DNA from: Candidatus Cloacimonadota bacterium
GTDB lineage: Bacteria; Cloacimonadota; Cloacimonadia; Cloacimonadales; WRIO01
Assembly: GCA_020532185.1 (NCBI GenBank)
Contig: JAJBBH010000029.1
Location: forward strand, 1 to 55,434
Direction: 5' to 3'
Length of the DNA: 55,434 nt
Part shown: positions 27,037 through 35,278 of the stretch, piece by piece
How positions within the stretch are numbered: position 1 is the first letter of the stretch
Layout of the letters: every line of letters starts with the position of its first letter
The notes under the pieces: model-generated
Databases searched by the model: none
Told to the model about the DNA's origin: nothing
The model's input: the letters and a program-made list of their open reading frames with translations, nothing else
Position numbers and translations under genes: made by a program

Positions 27037-28366
27037 TTTCAATGAAAAGTTTCTTTATCATATTTGGGACCAACAACATCTTTTATTTGAAAAGAAGACT
27101 GATTGTGGTAAAGATATCAAGGTAATATTTGCTGGTCATTTGAATAGAGCTAAAGGTCCTGATTTTAGAAACGCGATAATTGATATTGATGGTACTGAGA
27201 TACAAGGAGATATTGAAATTCATATCAATAGTTATGATTGGAAAGCACATAATCATCATGAAGACCCAAATTATAATAATGTTATTCTGCATGTTGTATT
27301 TTCTAATAAATCTGGACTACCTTATACAATCAAGGAAAACGGTGAATTAACTCCTATACTTCAAATGAATAATATATTGTCTACCGATATAGAAAAGTTG
27401 TTTAAAGAATCTAATGAAGAACAATTTGTAGAAAAAGAGAAGTTTTGTACTTTATTTTCAAGTCAAAGTCACTGGATACCACAAATATTAACTGAATATG
27501 GAAAAGAAAGGTTTGAAAGAAAAGTTAAAAGATTTTTAGCAGAACTGTCATTTTGTTCTTTTGATCAATTGCTTTATCAGGGTATATTTGAATCCTTAGG
27601 GTATGCAAACAACAAATTTCCATTTTACCAGCTGGCAAAACAGGTTCCTTATATCAAAATACAAACTTATATCAATCAGGGGTTTAATAAAATAGATATT
27701 CTCTCTTTATTATTGCATTTGTCTGGTCTTATCAATTATCTACCGAGTCAAGTTGAGTCTATACTCGGCACACAAATTCAAGATAGCTTTGTCAAACAAA
27801 ACTACGTGATATCCGATTATCATTACGATTGGAATTTGTTTAGATTGAGACCCATAAATCATCCTGTTTTGCGTTTAATTCAAGGCTTAGACTTTATTTA
27901 TGATAGCGCTTTAAGTATGCATGAAAACAGTTTAACAAAGCATATTCTCAAGCTTTTTTCATTCGAAAAAGATAATCTTAGTGTATCGGCATTTAGAAAG
28001 CGTTCCCATCTTGCTATATCAAAACAAACAATTGAAGGACTAAATACAAGATTAGGTATTTCGAGGATTGACTTGATGCTAATAAATATTATCATACCTC
28101 TTGTTTATATTTATGCACAAAAAATGGATTATCCAGACTTGCAAGTCTATGCTTATGATTTATTTATGGATTTCCCAAGCTTAGCAGACAACTCAATAAA
28201 CAGCACAATGAGAAAATATTTGACAGAAGATATTGAAGATAAAATCAGTAAAAAGGCTATTATGCAGCAAGGCTTAATTCAAATTTACCATAATTATTGC
28301 GAAAACCATTTATGTGAGTTTTGTACAAACAAGTTAGACGATATTAAGGCAAGGATAGTTTTGTGA
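27029..28366 (+). CDS. DUF2851 family protein
   Basis: 445 residues. It shows the DUF2851 core: FLYHIWDQQHLL, IIFAGHLNRAKGPDFRNAIIDIDG, QGDIEIHINSYDW, NNVILHVVFSNKS. A C-terminal cluster CENHLCEFC may bind a metal. The family is common in Bacteroidota and relatives, with unknown function; the beta-rich N-terminus suggests ligand binding. Co-translated with queC upstream and the ABC transporter downstream. Confidence 0.85.
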   Translation: MIDFNEKFLYHIWDQQHLLFEKKTDCGKDIKVIFAGHLNRAKGPDFRNAIIDIDGTEIQGDIEIHINSYDWKAHNHHEDPNYNNVILHVVFSNKSGLPYTIKENGELTPILQMNNILSTDIEKLFKESNEEQFVEKEKFCTLFSSQSHWIPQILTEYGKERFERKVKRFLAELSFCSFDQLLYQGIFESLGYANNKFPFYQLAKQVPYIKIQTYINQGFNKIDILSLLLHLSGLINYLPSQVESILGTQIQDSFVKQNYVISDYHYDWNLFRLRPINHPVLRLIQGLDFIYDSALSMHENSLTKHILKLFSFEKDNLSVSAFRKRSHLAISKQTIEGLNTRLGISRIDLMLINIIIPLVYIYAQKMDYPDLQVYAYDLFMDFPSLADNSINSTMRKYLTEDIEDKISKKAIMQQGLIQIYHNYCENHLCEFCTNKLDDIKARIVL

Positions 28367-31300
28367 TGTATTCAAATGAGCGTTCTAAGAGAATTAGACG
28401 GACTTCAAGTCAACGTGAAAAAATAATAGATAATGTAACCCGTTTATATGTCTCAGTGCTTAAGTCTGATTCAGATAAAGAAATAAGTCCTTATGAAATA
28501 AATATACTATATAGTCTTTTAATTAATATGTTTAGGCGTGAAAGTATTTCATGGGAAGTCTATATCCGTCAAGTAGTTAGCGATAAGATTGATATAAATT
28601 CAGTTCTATTATTTTTAAATCAAAACCTTTCTGGTTTAGACAAAGTGCGTATATTACTAAGCTTAATTGTAATGGCATTTACAGAGGAAGATTTCTCAAT
28701 TTCAGACATTACTTATATACTTGATTTGGCAAAGAAGCTTGATCTTGAAACAGATGGCTTTATGGATATGATTACAGCAATTGAACATCAGGCAAAAGAC
28801 TCTGTATCAATAAAAGGGTTTCGTTATATTAATATGATTGATGAGTCAATATTTAGTGATTACTTATTATTTGGGCGTACAGATAAATGTAATATCCAGT
28901 TTGGAAACAAGAAAGTATATGCAAACGAATTTGTTATTTTTATGATTGATAAGTTTGTTTTTTTAGGTACAAGTCATCATGTTTCTTCAGAGCTTGATGG
29001 TAAAACACTTTTGCCTAATCAACTTTATATTATGTCAAGAGATCACAAACTTAGAATTAGCAACCAAGTAATAGATTATAATTGTATTTACGAGTTGTAT
29101 AAAAATCAGCAAACATATGATGTAATAGACTTTAAAAAGCAAGACTATAATTTTAAAATCATTAATAATCACAACAAATATTCAATTAATATCAATGTAG
29201 GAACCGTGTTTAAAAACCAAAAGCTTTTGCCGAAAAACAGAAGTATAGAAATATATTATGATGACCAATTACAAATTAAAGGGTACTCTGTTTTTACATT
29301 ATTGGATGTAATAAAAGAGAGGGGAGAGATTGGTGTTGACTATGTGAGACCCAAAGAATTATTTATCATATTTGACGAAGACTTTTTCTCTGTGTCTCGA
29401 AACGATACATCAAAAACTATTGGTTATCTCGAAATAAAGGACAATAAATATTATTTAAGCCCAACCAAAAAGAATTGGGACATATATTTAAATAATAAAA
29501 TGATTGAAGAAACTGCTCAGATTTTTTTAAATACTGACATTATTACAATCAATAAAAAGAATTTTCGTTTAAATCAGTTTTTTGATTTAATTGAGATCCC
29601 TTTTGAAGTTGAGCACATAAATTTCTTAGATATCAAACACTTTCATCGAGATGGCAATTTAGCTGTTGATAGTATATCTTTTGAAGCTGAAAAAAATGAA
29701 TTGATAGGAGTTTTAGGACAAAGCGGTTGTGGTAAATCAACTTTTTTAAAATGTATTGCTGGAGAGATAATACCAAGCTATGGCAATATAAAATATGATG
29801 GTAAAAGCTTTTACCAAAACATCAATTTCTATTCACAATTTATTGGTTATGTACCGCAAGAAGACTTGTTGTTTTCTAACCTTACTGTATATGAAAACTT
29901 ATATTATCGTGGTAGATTAAGAATGCCAAAACTATCTTATGAATATTTAGACCAAAAGATAAGAAATATACTTTTTAATACTAATCTTGGTCATCGAACC
30001 AACACTCTTGTTGGGGACATAAAAAAGAAATTCTTAAGTGGGGGAGAGCGTAGAAGGTTAAACATAGCACTTGAGCTACTCTTTGAACCAACTGTCTTAA
30101 TATGTGATGAGCCAACATCTGGCTTATCATTTTCTGATGCTGAACAAATCATTGACTCTTTACGCAAGTTTGCAGATCAAGGCAAAGTAGTAATTATCAC
30201 TATTCATCAACCGACATCACCTGTATACATGTCTTTTGACAAAGTATTATTGATGGACAAAGGTGGAAAACAAGTATTTTTCGGTACCCCAACCGAGTCT
30301 TGGGATTATTTTGACTTGGAGTTGGCTCAAGTAAATTATCAGCATCAAGCAATAACCCAAAGAAAAGATGCTCAATTGCCAGAATACTTATATTCAATTA
30401 TCGAGTATCCAGAATACAAAGCAAATGGAGATGTTGTATATGAACAAATCGCCCAAAATATTGCAATAAAAAGAAAGTTTTCTCCAGAGTATTGGCGTGA
30501 TAAATACAAGAGAAAAATGCTTTATGATCTGATTCATCTCGATAGCAATATAGCCAAGACTAATAAAGCTCAAACCAAAAAAGGTGAAAAGAATGATCTG
30601 TATTCAAATTTAACTCAATTGTTTGCTTTCGTTAAGCGCAGTCTGAAGATGAAGATGAGGTCAAAAACCAATCTATTTATTACATTTGCAGAAGCACCTC
30701 TTTTGGCAATTATCATCGCTTTTATACTAAGACTTGATTCTGAAGGTGTGGGCTATAGTTTTTATCAAAATATTAACCTTGGCATATATATATTTATATC
30801 TGTGATAGTCTTTATATTTTTAGGATTATCTAACAGTATTGAAGAGATAACATCTGAAAGAAAAAACTTGTTACGAGAAAAACTATTAAATCTTCGTATG
30901 TCGCATTATGTAATTTCAAAATTCATTGTTTTAGGGCTTTTTTCGATAGTTCAAGTCGTTCTTTACTATCTTGCTTCTTCATTGATTTTAGGCATAAAAG
31001 GTATGTTTTTCCCATATTTTATTTATTTATTATTATCCGCAGTTTCTGGTTATTCAGTTGGTTTGTTGATCTCCTCATTTTTATCAGATACAAAGGCAAT
31101 TATCAATATTCTTCCACTAATATTGATACCTCAGATTATTTTTGGAGGGGCAATAATCGAATATGAGAAAATGAATAAAAGCATTAAGCTTGTAGATACA
31201 AATCCTATACCTGAAATTGTTCAAGTAATGCCCTCAAGATGGCTTTTTGAGGGTTTATATGTTGCACAAGCAAAGCTTAATCCATACGATGCAAGCATTG

Positions 31301-31626
31301 GGTCGATTGATAAACAAAGACAAAAAATTAAGAAAATCAAGGGACCTGAGCTATTAAGACAACAAAACAAGATCTATAAAGATATAGCTATAAAAACCAA
31401 AAAGTACCCCAAAGAAAAATATACTAATCAGTATTTGAGCTTGAGTGTTAGTATGATGGATGGAAAGTATTTAAATACAAATAAAAACATATTCTTATCG
31501 AGCTATAAAACATTGTTTAAAAAAAGATACTCAACTTTTTGCTACAACCTGCTCATATCACTGTTTTATATACTTTTTCTAAATATTCTTTGCACTATAA
31601 AATTAAAGTATTTTTATAAAGAATAA
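28363..31626 (+). CDS. ABCG-type transporter with N-terminal TerB-like and FHA-like domains
   Basis: 1087 residues in one chain. About 15-150: helical TerB-like domain. About 165-260: FHA-like fold with LLFGRTDKCNIQFGNKKV. About 265-420: a second FHA-like or beta-rich region. The ATPase follows with Walker A GQSGCGKST (near 452), signature LSGGERRRLNIALE (near 557) and Walker B LICDEPTSGL (near 577). The C-terminal ABC2 membrane domain has about six helices (from ~762) with a large loop at ~945-1045. The ATPase-before-membrane order is the ABCG half-transporter type. The start is GTG 28363 or ATG 28366; TGATG coupling favours the latter. Substrate unknown. Confidence 0.85.
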   Translation: MMYSNERSKRIRRTSSQREKIIDNVTRLYVSVLKSDSDKEISPYEINILYSLLINMFRRESISWEVYIRQVVSDKIDINSVLLFLNQNLSGLDKVRILLSLIVMAFTEEDFSISDITYILDLAKKLDLETDGFMDMITAIEHQAKDSVSIKGFRYINMIDESIFSDYLLFGRTDKCNIQFGNKKVYANEFVIFMIDKFVFLGTSHHVSSELDGKTLLPNQLYIMSRDHKLRISNQVIDYNCIYELYKNQQTYDVIDFKKQDYNFKIINNHNKYSININVGTVFKNQKLLPKNRSIEIYYDDQLQIKGYSVFTLLDVIKERGEIGVDYVRPKELFIIFDEDFFSVSRNDTSKTIGYLEIKDNKYYLSPTKKNWDIYLNNKMIEETAQIFLNTDIITINKKNFRLNQFFDLIEIPFEVEHINFLDIKHFHRDGNLAVDSISFEAEKNELIGVLGQSGCGKSTFLKCIAGEIIPSYGNIKYDGKSFYQNINFYSQFIGYVPQEDLLFSNLTVYENLYYRGRLRMPKLSYEYLDQKIRNILFNTNLGHRTNTLVGDIKKKFLSGGERRRLNIALELLFEPTVLICDEPTSGLSFSDAEQIIDSLRKFADQGKVVIITIHQPTSPVYMSFDKVLLMDKGGKQVFFGTPTESWDYFDLELAQVNYQHQAITQRKDAQLPEYLYSIIEYPEYKANGDVVYEQIAQNIAIKRKFSPEYWRDKYKRKMLYDLIHLDSNIAKTNKAQTKKGEKNDLYSNLTQLFAFVKRSLKMKMRSKTNLFITFAEAPLLAIIIAFILRLDSEGVGYSFYQNINLGIYIFISVIVFIFLGLSNSIEEITSERKNLLREKLLNLRMSHYVISKFIVLGLFSIVQVVLYYLASSLILGIKGMFFPYFIYLLLSAVSGYSVGLLISSFLSDTKAIINILPLILIPQIIFGGAIIEYEKMNKSIKLVDTNPIPEIVQVMPSRWLFEGLYVAQAKLNPYDASIGSIDKQRQKIKKIKGPELLRQQNKIYKDIAIKTKKYPKEKYTNQYLSLSVSMMDGKYLNTNKNIFLSSYKTLFKKRYSTFCYNLLISLFYILFLNILCTIKLKYFYKE

Positions 31627-31707
31627 AAAAATACTTGCCAAATAATCAAGTCTTTTTAATATTTGCATTAAGATGTTTATAAATTACTAATTAAAAGGAG
31701 ATTTTTT

Positions 31708-31914
31708 ATGATACAGAAAAAGATAACTGTTTATGGCATGACTTGTGAAGCATGCAGAACGACTGTCATTAGAGGTTTAGAGCTTGTAAATGGTATCAAA
31801 TGGGTCAGTGTTAATTTACCTGAATCGATAGTTATAGTTCAATATGATGAAGATATTATTGATATTGACGGTATCAAAAAAGAAATTACCGCTCTTGGAT
31901 ATGATGCAATGTAA
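31708..31914 (+). CDS. Heavy-metal-associated (HMA) domain protein
   Basis: A 68-residue single HMA domain with the metal-binding loop GMTCEACRTTV (Cys13, Cys16) and the beta-alpha-beta-beta-alpha-beta pattern ending in ALGYDA. Usually a copper chaperone (CopZ-like) or a mercury/zinc carrier. No P-type ATPase is nearby. AAGGAG precedes the ATG. It sits 17 bp before the cupin gene. Confidence 0.9.
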   Translation: MIQKKITVYGMTCEACRTTVIRGLELVNGIKWVSVNLPESIVIVQYDEDIIDIDGIKKEITALGYDAM

Positions 31915-31931
31915 ATAATGGAGGATGACAT

Positions 31932-32327
31932 ATGAAAGTAGTTAATTATCAAGATGTACCCTTAGAGGATGTAACAGTCGAAGGTGCTGTAAATACAAAA
32001 ATAAGGTGGCTTATAAGTCAAAAAGATAATGCACCTAACTTTGCATTAAGGCTTTTTGAGTTAGGCGTTAATGGTAATACACCGTTGCATTTTCATGACT
32101 TTGAACACGAAGTTTTTATTCTTGCTGGCGAAGGTATATTTGTTGTTGAGGGACAAGAAAAACAAATCAAAGCATGGGATGTAGTATATGTTGATCCAAA
32201 TATTGAACATCAGTTTAGAAATACAGGATCAGAAACATTAAAGTTTTTATGTATTATACCTCATGATAAACCAAAGACTAAAAAGGCAATCAACCCATTT
32301 GCATCGGGTACAGCAAATAACTGTTAA
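31932..32327 (+). CDS. Small cupin-domain protein
   Basis: 131 residues with a single cupin barrel: motif 1 TPLHFHDFEHEVFILAGEGIFVVEG and motif 2 DVVYVDPNIEHQFRNTGSETLKFLCI. The histidines and glutamate of the metal site are present. Such small cupins may be isomerases, dioxygenases or sugar-binding proteins, and the sequence does not decide. It lies between an HMA protein and an M42 peptidase. Confidence 0.88.
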   Translation: MKVVNYQDVPLEDVTVEGAVNTKIRWLISQKDNAPNFALRLFELGVNGNTPLHFHDFEHEVFILAGEGIFVVEGQEKQIKAWDVVYVDPNIEHQFRNTGSETLKFLCIIPHDKPKTKKAINPFASGTANNC

Positions 32328-32351
32328 TATCATATTAAAAGGAAATAATGA

Positions 32352-33398
32352 ATGAATAATAAGAAACATTTTTTAAAAGAACTAACACAAGCTGTTGCAC
32401 CTTCAGGTCAAGAGGAAGCAGTACAAGAAATATACAAAAACTATGTCGAACAATATAGTAATAATATCAGCGAAACACGACTGGGTTCAATAATTGCTCA
32501 TAAAAAAGGCAATTCAGACCTAAAAATTATGCTATCTGGACATGCAGATGAAATTAGTTTAATGGTGAGTCATATTGACTCAGATGGTTTCGTTTACTTT
32601 AAAGAAATGGGTGGTTTTGACGCCGTTTTATTGCCAGGGCAAAGAGTAAATATTCATCACGATGGAAAGATAAGAAAAGGCATCATAGGAAGAGCACCAA
32701 AACATTTGTTGCAAGATGATGATAATGTAAAATCAAAAAACTTATGGATTGATATTGCAGTAAGCTCTAAAGAAGAAGCTTTGGAGCATGTTGAATTAGG
32801 TGATATAATCACTTGGACAGGCGAATTTGAATTCCTGACAGATGATATTATTATATCAAAGGCAATCGATAATCGTGTTGGTGTATATGTTTGTGCTCGT
32901 GTGCTTGAGGAGCTTAATAATATCAAAACTTATAGCTCCGTGTATGCCGTATCTAATGTGCAAGAAGAAGTTGGTGCTGCTGGTGCAAAAACCTCATCTT
33001 TTTATATAAACCCTGACATTGCAATAGCTATAGATGTTACATTTGCTGTTGATCACCCAGATACCAGTATAAAAGATTCAGCTGATATAAAACTTGGAAA
33101 AGGTCCTGCAATTACTATGGGCTCGAGAATAAATTATAAGCTATTTAAGCATTTAAAATCTATAGCTGAAAAAGAAAATATACCTTATCAAGTTGAAATA
33201 TATCCTGGTCGAACAGGTACAGATCTTGATTCTATGTTTTCCGAAAATACTGGTTCTGCTGGCTTATTAGTTAGCATACCTTGTAGATATATGCATAGCC
33301 CAAACGAAATGGCTTCGTGGTCTGATATAGAAAACACTGTGAAGCTGCTGACTGCCTTTATTAAAAGTATAGAGAATAGTAATATTAGAGATTTATAA
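32352..33398 (+). CDS. M42-family aminopeptidase (glutamyl/deblocking type)
   Basis: Cytosolic metallo-aminopeptidase of the TET/FrvX family, a self-assembling peptidase for short peptides. Metal and catalytic motifs: GHADEISLMV, AIDNRVGVYV, NVQEEVGAAGAK, AIDVTFAVDHPD, and the late HSPNEMAS histidine. Length 348 is typical. It ends its group, with a strong terminator 31 bp after the stop. Confidence 0.93.
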   Translation: MNNKKHFLKELTQAVAPSGQEEAVQEIYKNYVEQYSNNISETRLGSIIAHKKGNSDLKIMLSGHADEISLMVSHIDSDGFVYFKEMGGFDAVLLPGQRVNIHHDGKIRKGIIGRAPKHLLQDDDNVKSKNLWIDIAVSSKEEALEHVELGDIITWTGEFEFLTDDIIISKAIDNRVGVYVCARVLEELNNIKTYSSVYAVSNVQEEVGAAGAKTSSFYINPDIAIAIDVTFAVDHPDTSIKDSADIKLGKGPAITMGSRINYKLFKHLKSIAEKENIPYQVEIYPGRTGTDLDSMFSENTGSAGLLVSIPCRYMHSPNEMASWSDIENTVKLLTAFIKSIENSNIRDL

Positions 33399-33428
33399 AC
33401 AGAATTAAAACAGATATTAAAAAAGATT

Positions 33429-33456
33429 AAAGACTGCTTTGAAGCAGTCTTTTTTT
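33429..33456 (+). terminator. Rho-independent terminator after the M42 peptidase gene
   Basis: A 9-bp stem AAAGACTGC (33429-33437) with GCAGTCTTT (33444-33452), a 6-nt loop and a run of T residues. Confidence 0.92.
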
Positions 33457-33721
33457 ATATTAAATATATAAAAAGTATGATTATGATTTGTAAGCAAAAG
33501 ATGAGAGAACAACTATGTTATAATTTTTAATAATTTAGTAGAAACAATTTGTAAATACCACTGATAACGATTCAGGATTGTGCCATAAACGTGAGTTTGT
33601 TCAAGTCATAAGCCCAGTGCTATACATATATTGACTCTCTAAGACTTTAGAGGTGCTATCATGAGACAGAGGCGTAATGATAAGAGCAGGTTTGACACTT
33701 TTTTAAAGCCCTCTCTTACTT

Positions 33722-33751
33722 TTTTACATGTAAAAGGAAAGTAGGAGGAGT
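33722..33751. repeat. Palindrome plus single 11-bp unit
   Basis: TTTTACATGTAAAA (33722-33735) is a perfect palindrome. Five bases later GTAGGAGGAGT (33741-33751) differs by one base from each plus-strand 11-mer of island 1. It may be a third, reduced member of the same repeat family. Confidence 0.5.
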
Positions 33752-33979
33752 CGCCCGAAGATGAATAAGAGATGATTACAGGATTATTTGATATAATAGA
33801 TTTTTTGGTATTATAATGCATAAATAGCTTTCTTATTAAACTAATTGGCTGTTTGAAGAAGCAAGCGAAAATAATATATTGTTTCTATTCTCTTTTCTGA
33901 TCGTACGTAGTTGATTCTCGCCTTAAGCTCCTTTAGCTCTTCCTTGCAACCGTTAAGATGCCCTGTACAAACCCTATGT

Positions 33980-34048
33980 TTCTCTAAGATATCAAGGAGA
34001 TGGTAACGGGATGGTAACGGGATGGTAACGGGATGGTAGGGGAATCGA
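33980..34048 (+). repeat. Tandem 11-bp array with conserved flanks
   Basis: The flank TTCTCTAAGATATCAAGGAG (33980-33999) leads into GATGGTAACGG three times (33999-34009, 34010-34020, 34021-34031) and a variant GATGGTAGGGG (34032-34042), then GGGGAATCGA (34039-34048). The flank matches 20001-20019 of island 1 at 17 of 19 positions plus one gap, and the end box is shared as well. The core unit is different in sequence but has the same length of 11. Confidence 0.88.
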
Positions 34049-34090
34049 AGAAGATATATGAGAGAAATATTGTCTTTTTGAGGTAATGTG

Positions 34091-34186
34091 CAGTTTATAT
34101 TAACACACAATTGACAGATTAAATAAACACACAAATGGCTAATATTAGACGGTTTCGATTAACAAACAATTATCAGATTAAATAGA
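34091..34186. repeat. Pair of 37-nt imperfect direct repeats
   Basis: 34091-34127 and 34150-34186 share about 30 of 37 positions, including TTAACA and CAGATTAAATA, and are separated by 22 nt. There are only two copies, with several mismatches. Confidence 0.7.
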
Positions 34187-34312
34187 TAAAAAATAAAGTG
34201 TTAATAAGGTCTTAATAAGCCTTATAAAAAAACAAAATAGCTAAGTTTGCTTTCAATATCTTTGATAGCGAAAAAAAATGAGTAAATGAAAAGATTGTCA
34301 AATAAGGTACAA

Positions 34313-34340
34313 TAAAAAAAGGAGAGCTATCTCTCCTTTT
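34313..34340 (-). terminator. Rho-independent terminator of secD-secF
   Basis: Stem AAAAGGAGAG (34317-34326) with CTCTCCTTTT (34331-34340), a 4-nt loop, and on the minus strand a run of seven T residues. It lies 25 bp after the secF stop. Confidence 0.88.
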
Positions 34341-34364
34341 ATAAATATATTTAGACTTTTAGGT

Positions 34365-35270
34365 CTATTTCTTTTTGCTTTTATTTTTGTAAGCTACAAC
34401 AGTGTCAAGAACTAATGATGATGCAATAAAAACAGACGAATAAGTACCTATTATAATACCAATTAGTAATGTTAGAGCAAAGTCACGAATAACAGGACCG
34501 CCCCAAATCAATAGAGCAAGATCTGCCACTAGTGTGGTGATACTTGTAATAGCAGTACGGCTCAGAGTAGAGTTAATACTTCTATTAAATATTCTGTATT
34601 CATCTTCTTTTCTGTATATCTTAATATCGTCTCTAATTCTATCGAAAATCACGATTGTGTCATTAATTGAATAACCGACGATTGTTAGTAAAGCAGCAAG
34701 CACAGTCATGCCTATTTCAATATTTAGAATAGATAGCATACCAATTGTAAGCAGTGTATCATGAAGCAATGCAACTGCTGCAGAAATACCCCATGAGAAT
34801 TTAAATCGTATCCAAATATAGATAAGTATGAAAATAATTGCTATAAGAACTGCTTTAATAGCTTGATTTCTTAATTCGAAACCTGCTTTTGGTCCTACTT
34901 CTTCTTCCTGAATAACAAATCTACCTTTTGTTGCTTCAGGGAAAGTTGTTCTTAAAGCTTCTTTTATATGATCGCCTGCATTTTCAGTGCTTACAGTTTT
35001 TAAAATGAATATTTCCTTGTCTTCATTTGTAATTTGTTGTATTTCGGCATCTTTGAATCCAATATCAGACAAAACTGTACGCAGTTGTTCAACTTTTACG
35101 CCTTCTAATTCAACTTGCAGCATTAAACCGCCAGTAAAGTCGATATTGTATTTTATTCCTTTATGAGCTGCAATAGAAATAAAGCCTATAAGAATTAATG
35201 CAATAGATATAAAATAGCATATTTTACGTACGCCCATGAAATCAAAGTTTGTGTCTTTAAATAATTGCAT
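34365..35270 (-). CDS. secF: Protein translocase subunit SecF
   Basis: Membrane partner of SecD that uses the proton gradient to drive late protein export. 301 residues with six helices. The first helix is followed by a short periplasmic domain starting NIDFTGGLMLQVEL (the conserved DFTGG motif), and the membrane part carries GYSINDTIVIFDRIRDD and the C-terminal helices. It follows secD after 8 bp. The terminator lies just downstream. Confidence 0.97.
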   Translation of the reverse strand: MQLFKDTNFDFMGVRKICYFISIALILIGFISIAAHKGIKYNIDFTGGLMLQVELEGVKVEQLRTVLSDIGFKDAEIQQITNEDKEIFILKTVSTENAGDHIKEALRTTFPEATKGRFVIQEEEVGPKAGFELRNQAIKAVLIAIIFILIYIWIRFKFSWGISAAVALLHDTLLTIGMLSILNIEIGMTVLAALLTIVGYSINDTIVIFDRIRDDIKIYRKEDEYRIFNRSINSTLSRTAITSITTLVADLALLIWGGPVIRDFALTLLIGIIIGTYSSVFIASSLVLDTVVAYKNKSKKK

Positions 35271-35278
35271 TTTTCCTC

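Larger units (their letters stand above)
33399..34364. other. Gene-free island 2 (0.97 kb)
   Basis: Between two terminators, with no credible gene; the longest minus-strand frame (33841-34134) runs through the tandem repeat and looks random. Contents from left to right: a 14-bp palindrome TTTTACATGTAAAA (33722-33735), a single GTAGGAGGAGT unit (33741-33751) like those of island 1, the tandem 11-mer array (33980-34048), and two 37-nt imperfect direct repeats (34091-34127, 34150-34186). Confidence 0.7.

Noticed and set aside
33639-33821. 60-codon minus-strand frame in island 2
   Set aside because: No ribosome site or family match; probably chance or decayed sequence around the palindrome at 33722.
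33841-34134. 97-codon frame on the minus strand of island 2
   Set aside because: It runs through the 11-bp tandem array, has no ribosome site or recognisable domain, and its composition looks random.
34091-34186. CRISPR array
   Set aside because: Only two imperfect copies, several mismatches, and no cas gene anywhere in the window.
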